The notes under the pieces are model-generated. The model worked only from the letters and a program-made list of their open reading frames with translations. It did not search any database and was not told where the DNA came from. The position numbers and the translations under genes are program-made. A stretch of 64,000 nt of DNA from Candidatus Saccharimonadota bacterium (GTDB lineage Bacteria > Patescibacteriota > Saccharimonadia > Saccharimonadales > UBA4665). Shown one piece after another: positions 1 to 9,147 of the stretch; the stretch's first letter is position 1, and every line of letters begins with the position of its first letter. The stretch spans positions 31,270 to 95,269 of the forward strand of contig PKXF01000008.1 in the NCBI GenBank assembly GCA_003133385.1, read 5' to 3'.

Positions 1-1723
1 TATGGTGAGTGGCGGGCAAGGATTGGTCTTTAAGCAAGTCGGTAGAGTCACCGGTCTCATCAAAGAGATCGAGGACAACGATGGCGACGCCGGTCTAGTA
101 ATCGGCCATACACGCTGGGCGACTCATGGCGGTGTCACGATTTCCAATGCCCACCCGCAAAGTAATAATGACAGTACAATTTTTGTCGTGCATAACGGAA
201 TTATTGAAAACTTCGCCGAGTTACGCCAACGCCTGCAGGCTGCTGGTTATAGTTTCACTTCCGAAACCGACACCGAGGTCATCCCTAACCTTATAGATTA
301 TTACCAAAAGCAGTTGCCGACTTTTGAGGCGGCTTTTGAGGCCGCGCTAAGGGATGTAAGAGGCGCCTACTCGATTGTCGCCATTTGCACCGGTGAGCCG
401 GACACCTTGTACGCAGCCCGTTTGTCCAGCCCGCTGGTGATTGGGGTTGGTGAGAATGAAAACTTTCTAGCGTCTGACCCTTCGGCCATCATGGAACATA
501 CCAAGAAGGTAATTTATCTGGAAGATTACGATATAGCTGTACTAACTAAGACTGAAGTGTCTGTGCGCAACCTCAAGAAGGATAAACAGGCTGAGCCTAA
601 AGTCGAACTGCTGGACTACGAGAATGAGCAGGCTTTGCTCGGTGATTTTCCTAATTTTATGCTCAAAGAGATTTATGAAACTCCGGCCGCTATAAAATCA
701 GCCACTCTGGGACGAGCCGTACTTGACCAAAAACTGGTGAAACTCGGCGGCTTAGAGAGCGTGCTAGGTCAATTAAAATATATTGACCGGATTGTAATTG
801 TCGCTATGGGCACGTCTTACTATGCCGGCCTGGTTGGTGAGTACTTAATTGAGGAGTTGGCTGATATACCTGTAGAAGTTCAGTTAGCCAGCGAATTCAA
901 CTATCGCCAAGAGCCCTTTTCGCGCAGCACTGCTCTACTGGCCATTTCCCAGTCCGGCGAAACAGCTGACACCATAGCAGCACTCAAGAAAGTTGAGAAC
1001 TACGGGGTGTTAAGGCTTGGAATCGTCAACGCCGTTGGCAGCACCATTGCCAGAATGACCGACGCCGGCGTTTACTGTCATGCCGGCCCGGAAAAAGCCG
1101 TAGCCAGCACCAAGGCTTTTGTGGCTCAGGTAACGGTACTGCTGGAGATTGCATTGCACCTCAATGACGGGCGCAGCAAACGCTTCAAGCCACTTATAGA
1201 GGAGTTGAACGCATTACCGGGTAAGGCCCAAGCCATCCTTGACCAAGCCGAGACTATCAAAGCGATCGCCGAAAAATATGCTGACTCGCGGGACTTTCTA
1301 TTCATTGGCCGGCATAATGCTTTTCCCTCAGCTCTAGAGGGCGCCTTAAAGCTGAAAGAGGTATCATATATGCACTCCGAGGGCTACGCAGCAGGAGAAA
1401 TGAAGCATGGTCCGCTGGCTTTAATAGACGAGAACTTTCCAACTTTTGCCATTGCCACAAATTCTCCTTTGCTTGAAAAAACCTACTCCAACATTCAAGA
1501 AATCCGGGCCCGCAATGGTCCAGTCGTAGCCCTGGCTACTGAAGGCAATAAGACTATAAAGGATTTATGTACTGACGTTATCTATATTCCGGATACGGCA
1601 CTGGAAACCCAGCCTATATTACAGGTCATTGTCATGCAGCTATTCGCCTACTATATTGCCACTGCCCGCGGCTGTGACGTTGACCGGCCACGCAACTTGG
1701 CAAAATCAGTTACTGTTGAGTAG
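1..1723 (+). CDS. glmS: Glutamine-fructose-6-phosphate aminotransferase, 5' end cut by window
   Basis: Makes glucosamine-6-phosphate from fructose-6-phosphate and glutamine, the entry step to UDP-GlcNAc for peptidoglycan and amino sugars. About 573 residues are visible. The N-terminal glutaminase domain is present from roughly its fortieth residue, with HTRWATHG near residue 36 and the NGIIEN loop after it. Two SIS sugar-isomerase domains follow (AMGTSYYAG near 268, SQSGETADT near 316), and the conserved C-terminal end PRNLAKSVTVE is intact. Full family members are about 600-610 residues, so only the start with the catalytic Cys (MCGIVG) lies outside the window. The first in-frame ATG at position 2 is not the real start. 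It converges with the phosphomannomutase gene with an 8-nt gap. Identification is very secure. Confidence 0.97.
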   Translation, partial: MVSGGQGLVFKQVGRVTGLIKEIEDNDGDAGLVIGHTRWATHGGVTISNAHPQSNNDSTIFVVHNGIIENFAELRQRLQAAGYSFTSETDTEVIPNLIDYYQKQLPTFEAAFEAALRDVRGAYSIVAICTGEPDTLYAARLSSPLVIGVGENENFLASDPSAIMEHTKKVIYLEDYDIAVLTKTEVSVRNLKKDKQAEPKVELLDYENEQALLGDFPNFMLKEIYETPAAIKSATLGRAVLDQKLVKLGGLESVLGQLKYIDRIVIVAMGTSYYAGLVGEYLIEELADIPVEVQLASEFNYRQEPFSRSTALLAISQSGETADTIAALKKVENYGVLRLGIVNAVGSTIARMTDAGVYCHAGPEKAVASTKAFVAQVTVLLEIALHLNDGRSKRFKPLIEELNALPGKAQAILDQAETIKAIAEKYADSRDFLFIGRHNAFPSALEGALKLKEVSYMHSEGYAAGEMKHGPLALIDENFPTFAIATNSPLLEKTYSNIQEIRARNGPVVALATEGNKTIKDLCTDVIYIPDTALETQPILQVIVMQLFAYYIATARGCDVDRPRNLAKSVTVE

Positions 1724-1731
1724 CAAACTCC

Positions 1732-2505
1732 TTATACCACGTGCTGGATAACTTCTACGACTAAGGCCGTTTCTTTCCAGTGCGATATCTCAATGCTATC
1801 AACGCCCATAGCTTTAACCGGGTAATCGTTGCCGCCTTCTTGTAAGCGGTCGCCTATAAAGAGCACATCCTCTTTGGTAATTCCCAGCATATCGATTAGC
1901 TTTTGGATACCATAGGCCTTGTCTATGCCCTTTTTGGTAACATCTATGGAGGTCACTCCGCCAACCCTGACTTCAAACTCAGGTATTAGCGGGGCTATGT
2001 AGTCACGTAATTCATTTTTCTTTTTATTATCCGGGTCCCACTCATGTTTCAATCTAAGGCCTTCCTCGCCGAGTTCATCGACAATATCCTGACCTAGAAC
2101 TGAAAAGGTAATCTGGCTGCCTCTGTCTTCTACAGTCTCACCATAGATTTTTTCCTCGCGGTAACCGAGGTCGTCAAAACCTTTATTGAGGGCTGCGGTG
2201 ATATTTTCCTTCTGTGAATCGTCGAAGTCTTCGGCATATACCAGGCTCCAGCCATTATCTTCAGCTGAATAAGTGTAGTAGCGTGTTCCACAGGTTGGCA
2301 TTAAATGGAGATTTTTGAGTTTGCCCGGCTCGGTTTTTAGCCTATTTAGAAGTTGCTTTTCAAACTGCTGGAATTTGCCGCCCGATATGACGCAGACTTG
2401 AAATTTTACAAGCAGCCCGTCCAGAGCAATTAACATTCTATCGTCAGCTACTGATTTGCTCTCAGACAGCGTCCCGTCCAAATCGAAGGCAATTAATTTC
2501 TTCAT
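1732..2505 (-). CDS. HAD-family phosphomannomutase, eukaryotic PMM type
   Basis: Likely interconverts mannose-6-phosphate and mannose-1-phosphate, supplying the next gene upstream (manC). The sequence opens with the HAD motif FDLDGTL (Asp8 and Asp10 as nucleophile and acid/base) and has ISGGK near residue 41. Near residue 216 it has GDRLQEGGND, which matches the GDK-PGGND motif of eukaryotic PMM1/PMM2 rather than the alpha-D-phosphohexomutase ManB fold usual in bacteria. The ATG at 2505 is preferred because AGGAGG lies 4 nt upstream; a TTG at 2508 would sit only 1 nt behind that site. The ATG overlaps the manC stop by one base (TGATG), so the two are translationally coupled. The assignment to PMM rather than another HAD-IIB phosphatase rests on the motif and the context. 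Confidence 0.82.
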   Translation of the reverse strand: MKKLIAFDLDGTLSESKSVADDRMLIALDGLLVKFQVCVISGGKFQQFEKQLLNRLKTEPGKLKNLHLMPTCGTRYYTYSAEDNGWSLVYAEDFDDSQKENITAALNKGFDDLGYREEKIYGETVEDRGSQITFSVLGQDIVDELGEEGLRLKHEWDPDNKKKNELRDYIAPLIPEFEVRVGGVTSIDVTKKGIDKAYGIQKLIDMLGITKEDVLFIGDRLQEGGNDYPVKAMGVDSIEISHWKETALVVEVIQHVV

Positions 2506-3545
2506 CAATCCTCCTTGTTGTTAAACCTTTTACTCAACTCACCGACTTTTTGAGCCTGGTCTTTACGAGCTACCAAGATGCCGTTTGGCGTATTGACGAC
2601 CACCACATTATCCAGTCCAATGACTGCCAGGGGTTTTTCCTCTTGGTTAATCACCAGCGTGTTTGAAACTTCCTCTATTTCAACCGCTCCGTGAACATGG
2701 TTACCCTGCTCATCGCTGCCAACGGCTTTGTGGAAATCACCGAACGAACCCAAGTCCATCCAGTCAAAAGATGCAGGTACTACCAAAAGGTCAGGTACTT
2801 TTTCCATTAAGGCGTAGTCGATGGCTGCATTTTCAAATCCGAGGTAGACTTTATCATAATCCTCGGGTGATGCAGCGGCTAGGGCCTGATAATTGTCATA
2901 CAGTTCCGCAGCGTGTGCCTCCATATTCGTTTTGAAGGTGTTAACGGAACCTATGAAGTAGCCACAATTCCATAAATAGTTACCGCTTGCAACATAGGCT
3001 TTAGCGACATCAAAATCAGGCTTTTCCTTAAAACTATGCACGTTAAAGACCGTTTGATCTTTGTTGAGCGGATCATCCTTCTGAATGTAGCCAAGACCAG
3101 TTGCCGGGTAGTCTGGTTCAACGCCGACTAGAACAATTCTTTTTTCTGAGCCAGCAGCTTCATTAGCTACCTGGAAGCTATGGATAAAGCCTGCCGTATC
3201 ACGAATATAGTGATCGGCGTGAACGTAGGCTATTGGTTCATCGTGATTATGGTACTTACCTATATAGATTAGTGCCGCCACTATACAGTTAGCGGTGCCG
3301 CGCCGTGCTGGTTCAACGATAAAATGATCTTCATCCAGCTCGCCGAGCTGATTCCGGACAATATCTATATGGCTAGCTTCAGATACAACATATATCTTGT
3401 CCGTTAATTGCTTAGCACGCTCATAGGTATGCTGCAGCAGCGACAAGTCGTTGCCGTTTATCTTAAGCAAGTGTTTGGGGTGGTCCGGCGTAGACAGCGG
3501 CCAAAGGCGCGTACCTGACCCGCCAGCTATTATTACTACAATCAT
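2505..3545 (-). CDS. manC: Mannose-1-phosphate guanylyltransferase
   Basis: Forms GDP-mannose from mannose-1-phosphate and GTP. It shows the nucleotidyltransferase signature AGGSGTRLWPLSTPDHPKHL at residues 7-26, then EPARRGTANC, which is typical of GMP transferases, and DWMDLGSFGDF near residue 266. At 346 residues it carries only the transferase domain and lacks the C-terminal isomerase cupin of the bifunctional AlgA type. It forms a two-gene operon with the PMM-like gene. A TATTAT hexamer lies 9 nt before the ATG and no Shine-Dalgarno site is seen, so the message may have almost no leader. GDP-mannose could serve the DPM1-like transferase at 6868 or other mannosyltransferases. No GDP-fucose genes are visible. 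Confidence 0.93.
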   Translation of the reverse strand: MIVVIIAGGSGTRLWPLSTPDHPKHLLKINGNDLSLLQHTYERAKQLTDKIYVVSEASHIDIVRNQLGELDEDHFIVEPARRGTANCIVAALIYIGKYHNHDEPIAYVHADHYIRDTAGFIHSFQVANEAAGSEKRIVLVGVEPDYPATGLGYIQKDDPLNKDQTVFNVHSFKEKPDFDVAKAYVASGNYLWNCGYFIGSVNTFKTNMEAHAAELYDNYQALAAASPEDYDKVYLGFENAAIDYALMEKVPDLLVVPASFDWMDLGSFGDFHKAVGSDEQGNHVHGAVEIEEVSNTLVINQEEKPLAVIGLDNVVVVNTPNGILVARKDQAQKVGELSKRFNNKED

Positions 3546-3554
3546 TGCCTACAA

Positions 3555-3560
3555 ATAATA
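3555..3560 (-). promoter_or_regulatory. -10 box of the manC operon
   Basis: TATTAT on the minus strand, 9 nt upstream of the manC ATG, in a 50-nt divergent spacer. No clear -35 element is visible. The predicted transcription start falls within about 3 nt of the ATG. Confidence 0.5.
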
Positions 3561-3578
3561 CCAGAATGTCAGCCGTAG

Positions 3579-4600
<1,022 letters not shown>

Positions 4601-4601
<1 letters not shown>

Positions 4602-5152
4602 TGGCCGATCAACTAGCCGTTCGTGAAACTGATATTACCGGTCTGTACGTAATTGACCTGGTGCTGCACGGCGATGAACGGGGTTGGTTCAAAGAAAATT
4701 ACCAACGGGAAAAAATGGAGGCGCTTGGCCTGCCACACTTTGAAGCCATACAGAACAATTTCTCCTTCAACGCCGAGAAAGGCGTAACGAGGGGCTTGCA
4801 CGCCGAGCCATGGGAAAAGTTTATCTCACTGGCCAACGGCCGGGTTTTTGGTACCTGGGTAGACTTACGCCAAGGCGACGGTTTTGGCAAGGTTTTCACG
4901 ATGGAAATTACACCCGACAAAGCCGTGTTCGTGCCCCGCGGTATTGCTAACGGCTACCAAACACTTGAAACAAATATCACCTACACATATCTAGTTAATG
5001 CGCACTGGTCGCCGGATGCAAAGTATGCCAGTGTTAATTTGTTTGACCCTAACTTAAACATTGATTGGCCGATTGTTAAAGACCAGGCTATTGTTTCAGA
5101 AAAAGACCGTAATAATCCGCTACTGGTTGATGTCCAGCCAATGGAGTTTTAG
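4601..5152 (+). CDS. rfbC: dTDP-4-dehydrorhamnose 3,5-epimerase
   Basis: Third step of dTDP-L-rhamnose synthesis, inverting C3 and C5 of the 4-keto sugar. This is an RmlC cupin of 183 residues with GDERGWFKENY, QNNFSFN, and the catalytic-region motif RGLHAEPWEK (the His acts as base in the family). VPRGIANGYQ and the TYLVNAHWSP segment with its catalytic Tyr follow. It starts on the last base of rfbB and is followed two bases later by rfbD, so the group is one transcript. Confidence 0.95.
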
Positions 5153-5154
5153 TT

Positions 5155-6009
5155 ATGGACGATGCTACTTTTTTTATTGTCGGCGCTAACGGGCAACTTG
5201 GCCGTGCCCTCAAGTCCAAATATCCTGGTGCAAAAAGCGCTGACATTGATGCCCTAGATATTACCGACCATGACTCGGTTGAAAATTTCGATTGGAGCGG
5301 TATCAAGATAATTTTTAACGCTGCGGCGTACACAAACGTCGATGGCGCCGAAACTGCCGAAGGCCGCTTAACTGCTTGGCAAGTTAACGCAGCAGCGGTA
5401 GCCAGCTTGGTCAACGTCTCGCTCAAACATGATATAGCCCTTGTCCATTTATCAACTGACTACGTCTTTGACGGCACCCAGGATGAGCACACCGAGGACG
5501 AACCGTATTCGCCGCTAGGTGTTTACGCCCAGACCAAGGCTGCAGGTGATATTGCTGTCGGTCTGTTGCCCAAATATTACATATTGCGCACCTCTTGGGT
5601 GATTGGTGAGGGTAAAAATTTTGTCCGCGCAATGCTTGACGTTGGTAAGCGAGGTATCGAGCCAAATGTGGTAAACGATCAGGTTGGGAGACTAACTTTC
5701 ACGAGCGAATTGGTCCGAGCAATTGATCATCTGCTTACGAGTGGGGCGGCATATGGTACATATAATGTCACTAACAGTGGCGATCCGGCTAGTTGGGCAG
5801 ACATTACCAGGGCTATTTTTAAGGAGGCTGGCTTTGAGCAGAAAATTACTGATACAACCACAGCGGAGTACTATAAAGGCAAGGAAGGAATAGCTCCTAG
5901 ACCTTTGAAAAGTACTCTAGATTTATCTAAGTTACAGGCTACAGGCTTCCAATCAACCGACTGGAACGTGGATTTGGCAAAATATATACAGAAGGAGGCA
6001 CGGGCATGA
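5155..6009 (+). CDS. rfbD: dTDP-4-dehydrorhamnose reductase
   Basis: Last step of dTDP-L-rhamnose synthesis, the NAD(P)H-dependent reduction at C4. RmlD-type SDR of 284 residues with GANGQLGRAL near the N terminus, FNAAAYTNVDGAE, STDYVFDG, and the catalytic motif YAQTKAAGD. The C-terminal RPLKSTLD segment corresponds to the family RP-S-L motif. The stop overlaps the rfbA start (ATGA), indicating translational coupling. Confidence 0.95.
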   Translation: MDDATFFIVGANGQLGRALKSKYPGAKSADIDALDITDHDSVENFDWSGIKIIFNAAAYTNVDGAETAEGRLTAWQVNAAAVASLVNVSLKHDIALVHLSTDYVFDGTQDEHTEDEPYSPLGVYAQTKAAGDIAVGLLPKYYILRTSWVIGEGKNFVRAMLDVGKRGIEPNVVNDQVGRLTFTSELVRAIDHLLTSGAAYGTYNVTNSGDPASWADITRAIFKEAGFEQKITDTTTAEYYKGKEGIAPRPLKSTLDLSKLQATGFQSTDWNVDLAKYIQKEARA

Positions 6010-6881
6010 AAGGAATCATCTTAGCTGGGGGTTCAGGCACGCGGCTATATCCCATTACCATGGCTGTCAGCAAACAGCTTATCCCAATCTATGATAAACC
6101 AATGGTATATTATCCGTTGAGCACGCTTATGAGCGCTGGTATCCGAGATATCCTTATAATTTCTACGCCTCACGATTTGCCGCGTTTTGAACAATTGCTA
6201 GGTGATGGTTCTCGGATAGGTTGTAACTTCTCTTACAAAGTCCAGGAAGAACCGCGCGGTCTGGCGGATGCATATATTGTTGGTGCCGATTTCATCGGCC
6301 AGGATAAAGTTGCCATGATTTTGGGCGATAACCTATTCTATGGTACTGGCCTTGAAGAAAAACTGCAGTCGTTTACTGATGTCGTTGGTGCGGTCGGTTT
6401 TGCAGCCCAAGTCAATGATCCCGAGCGTTACGGTGTTTACGAGTTTGATAAAGACATGAACGTATTGTCAATTGAAGAGAAGCCGGAAAAACCGAAGTCG
6501 GACTATGCCAACGCCGGTCTTTATTTTTGCGATAATGACGTGGTTGAAATCGCTAAGAATGTTAAGCCTAGCGCCCGTGATGAAATAGAGATCACCTCAG
6601 TACTTGACATTTACCTACAACATGGTAAACTAAAGGTCTGTTTATTCGATCGTGGTACGGCTTGGTTGGATACCGGAACCTTCGGTTCAATGAATGATGC
6701 CAGTGAATATATTCGTGTTATTGAAAAACGTACCGGCATTAAAATCGGCTGCATCGAAGAAGTAGCTTACCGACAAGGTTTTATCACCAAGGAGCAGCTT
6801 AGTGAAATTGCCAAGCCTTTGGTAAAGAGTGGCTACGGGAAATATTTATTGGGAATATTAGGACAGGATGATGGCGGCTAA
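6006..6881 (+). CDS. rfbA: Glucose-1-phosphate thymidylyltransferase
   Basis: First step of dTDP-L-rhamnose synthesis: dTTP plus glucose-1-phosphate to dTDP-glucose. The signature LAGGSGTRLYPITMAVSKQL starts at residue 6, followed by DKPMVYYPLSTLM, LGDNLFYG, the EEKPEKPKS lysine motif and WLDTGTFGSM. At 291 residues it has the typical RmlA length. It is the last of four rfb genes, so all enzymes from glucose-1-phosphate to dTDP-L-rhamnose are present. The following gene starts 14 nt inside it. Confidence 0.96.
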   Translation: MKGIILAGGSGTRLYPITMAVSKQLIPIYDKPMVYYPLSTLMSAGIRDILIISTPHDLPRFEQLLGDGSRIGCNFSYKVQEEPRGLADAYIVGADFIGQDKVAMILGDNLFYGTGLEEKLQSFTDVVGAVGFAAQVNDPERYGVYEFDKDMNVLSIEEKPEKPKSDYANAGLYFCDNDVVEIAKNVKPSARDEIEITSVLDIYLQHGKLKVCLFDRGTAWLDTGTFGSMNDASEYIRVIEKRTGIKIGCIEEVAYRQGFITKEQLSEIAKPLVKSGYGKYLLGILGQDDGG

Positions 6882-7590
6882 GAGAAACTCGGCAAGAATT
6901 GCGATTGTTATTCCTGCCTACAATGAGGCAGAAAGCATTGCTCAAGTAATACGAGAAGTGCAGCATGTTTTTGGATCTTCAGCCTACACATACACTATTG
7001 TCGTTGTTGATGATGGTTCAAAAGACGCTACAGCCCAGCTTGCGCTTGACGCCGGAGTACATGTTATCAGACACATAATTAACATCGGTAGCGGTGGCGC
7101 AACGGCAACAGGCTTAAGCTATGCCCAGCAGCATGGATATACTATGGCAGCCACTCTTGATGCCGATGGTCAGCATCATGCCGAGGACGTGCTTAAAGGT
7201 GTCCGCCTAATGGGAAAGGGCAAACATGATTTGCTTATAGGCAGTCGGCTGGTTGTCAACGCCGGCATGTCACGGACGAAACGATTAGGCAACAAAGGCC
7301 TCAGTTTTATTACTTACCTACTTTTTGGCGTTAATACTACCGATTCACAGTCCGGATTAAGAATATTCTCAACGCGCGCACTTGATAAACTAAAATGGAA
7401 AACTAGCGGTTATGAATTCTGCTCGGAAATGTTGTGGCGTGCCAAGCAGCAAAAACTAGATATTGGTGAGTACCCTGTCCAGGCAATTTATACGGATTAT
7501 TCAAAGGCTAAAGGTCAAAATAATTGGAATGCTTTTAACATTGTTAAGTCGTTGGTGCGTAGGAGAATAGTGGAGATCATCGGTGAGTAG
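6868..7590 (+). CDS. Family 2 glycosyltransferase, DPM1/DolP-mannose-synthase-like
   Basis: Probably transfers a sugar to a polyprenyl phosphate carrier. The GT-A fold is evident: VIPAYNEAESI near residue 14, VVDDGSKDAT near 48, and the metal-binding LDADGQHHAED near 97. It lacks the C-terminal membrane anchor of some family members, and the next gene encodes a separate DUF2304 membrane protein, a pairing common in polysaccharide loci. It starts inside rfbA, with an AGGACAGG ribosome site in front of tandem ATGs. Donor is unknown: GDP-mannose, dTDP-rhamnose and UDP-glucose are all possible. Confidence 0.85.
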   Translation: MMAAKRNSARIAIVIPAYNEAESIAQVIREVQHVFGSSAYTYTIVVVDDGSKDATAQLALDAGVHVIRHIINIGSGGATATGLSYAQQHGYTMAATLDADGQHHAEDVLKGVRLMGKGKHDLLIGSRLVVNAGMSRTKRLGNKGLSFITYLLFGVNTTDSQSGLRIFSTRALDKLKWKTSGYEFCSEMLWRAKQQKLDIGEYPVQAIYTDYSKAKGQNNWNAFNIVKSLVRRRIVEIIGE

Positions 7591-7960
7591 GTATCTTATA
7601 CTCTTATTGCTTAATACGCCGTTTATCTTGGCTGGCCTTCTTAATGCTTTAGTAAACTATAAGCTTAAAAAGGTGTCGTCAAGGAAATTTGTCTATCAAC
7701 TAAGCATGTGGATTATAATTTTTGCTGGTCTGGCATTGGTAAAGCCGATATACCAGTTTCTTTTCTCGAACCATCTGACACAAACTGAGCCCTTAAGCTT
7801 ATTTGATGTAGCAGAGATAACCGGGATTGTAGCCGTGATCTTTATCAGTAGTCGCTCACGTTCGAAAATAGAGGTGCTTGAAAGGCGGATTCAAGATTTA
7901 CACCAGGAATTATCAATTCGTCTTTCAGAAGGTGGGTCAGACGAGTCCGGTAAAAAATGA
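7583..7960 (+). CDS. DUF2304 family small membrane protein
   Basis: A 125-residue protein with three hydrophobic segments (about residues 2-22, 36-55 and 72-90) followed by a charged, predicted coiled-coil tail rich in Arg, Glu and Leu. This layout and the position after a DPM1-like transferase fit DUF2304, whose members accompany such transferases and may anchor them or act in flipping of the lipid-linked sugar; the function is not established. It starts with GTG, overlaps the preceding gene by 8 nt, and overlaps the next start (ATGA). Confidence 0.75.
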   Translation: MSRYLILLLLNTPFILAGLLNALVNYKLKKVSSRKFVYQLSMWIIIFAGLALVKPIYQFLFSNHLTQTEPLSLFDVAEITGIVAVIFISSRSRSKIEVLERRIQDLHQELSIRLSEGGSDESGKK

Positions 7961-9147
7961 AAGAAATTGACGCCCTGGTAGTTGGCGCCGGGGCGGTGGG
8001 CATTAGTACGGCGTATCATCTGGCACAAGAAGGTGCTAGCGTGGCAGTTATTGAAAAAGAATCAGGACCTGCCATGCATCAAAGCGGACGTAACTCGGGC
8101 GTGATTCACGCCGGTTATAACCCTAAGCCGGGCTCACTAAAAGCTGAATATTGCGTGGAGGGTAACCGGCAACTGCGAGAATATTGCCAAGATAGAGGGG
8201 TACCTATAAGAGAAGGGGGCATTTTGATTGTTGCCCGCTCTGACCCTGAAATGATGGTTATTGAAGAATTAGCCAGCCGGGGCCGCGCCAATGGCACAGA
8301 CATAAGAGTACTTGGTGAGGACGAAATAAAAGATGTGGAGCCTCATACACATGGCATTGGGGCACTGCAGGCAATTGAAGGGGCTTCATTTGATTCACGG
8401 GCCTATGTACATGCCCTAGCCGGTGACGCCAGCAATGCCGGCGCTAGCCTTTTCTATGACTCCAAAGTCAGATCTATAAAAGAGTCTGGCAAGGCAGTGA
8501 CAGTCAACACGGCTAAAGGACGCTTCATGGCGAAAGTGGCAGTTAACGCGGCCGGGCTCTACGCCGATGAATTGGCGGATGAATTGGCGGATGACATGAG
8601 GGTTATACCTTTCAGAGGCTATTACGCTGAGCTGTCCCCGGCTAAGACGCCTCTGGTTAACAGCCACATTTATGCAGCGCCGGACCTGAATTTTCCGTTT
8701 CTCGGTGTTCATCTTTCTAAAAGGACTGATGGGAGAGTGATAGTTGGTCCTGGTGCAATGCTGGCTTTTGGTCGGGAAGCCTACGACTTTAGCAGTTTTA
8801 AGGGTGGCGGATTAGGTAAAACATTAGGGTGGCCGGGATTCTACCGGATGATGATGCGTTCGGAATTTCAAAGCCTGGCACGGACAGAAGTTAAAAAATC
8901 ATTGATGCTTAGAGCTATAGCCAAAGAAGCAATTCAACTTGTGCCTGAACTGGAAGCCAGGGATTTTGTACGTTCTTACGCCGGTAACCGGGCTCAGCTT
9001 GTTGATAGACAAGGTAATTTAGTTGACGACATCGTGGTCCGAGAGACAGCTCGTTCCGTGCATGTACTGAACGCGGTTAGCCCGGGTTTAACCTGTTCCC
9101 TGCCATTCGGTAAACAACTCGCCGAACAAGCCTTAAGTAAACTGTAG
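7957..9147 (+). CDS. FAD-dependent oxidoreductase, L-2-hydroxyglutarate oxidase-like
   Basis: DAO-fold flavoprotein of 396 residues with the dinucleotide-binding motif VVGAGAVGISTAYHL near residue 8, followed by SGRNSGVIHAGY (typical of LhgO), GILIV, NAAGLYAD, PFRGYY and a C-terminal SPGLTCSLPFGK. In other bacteria LhgO oxidises L-2-hydroxyglutarate and feeds electrons to quinone. Here it is the last gene of a sugar-nucleotide operon, coupled by ATGA overlap to DUF2304, so a glycan-related 2-hydroxyacid or another substrate is possible. A perfect 12-nt tandem duplication (8566-8589) adds four residues (ADEL twice) after the AGLY motif. The stop codon abuts the stop of the convergent 2-epimerase with no spacer. 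Confidence 0.8.
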   Translation: MKEIDALVVGAGAVGISTAYHLAQEGASVAVIEKESGPAMHQSGRNSGVIHAGYNPKPGSLKAEYCVEGNRQLREYCQDRGVPIREGGILIVARSDPEMMVIEELASRGRANGTDIRVLGEDEIKDVEPHTHGIGALQAIEGASFDSRAYVHALAGDASNAGASLFYDSKVRSIKESGKAVTVNTAKGRFMAKVAVNAAGLYADELADELADDMRVIPFRGYYAELSPAKTPLVNSHIYAAPDLNFPFLGVHLSKRTDGRVIVGPGAMLAFGREAYDFSSFKGGGLGKTLGWPGFYRMMMRSEFQSLARTEVKKSLMLRAIAKEAIQLVPELEARDFVRSYAGNRAQLVDRQGNLVDDIVVRETARSVHVLNAVSPGLTCSLPFGKQLAEQALSKL

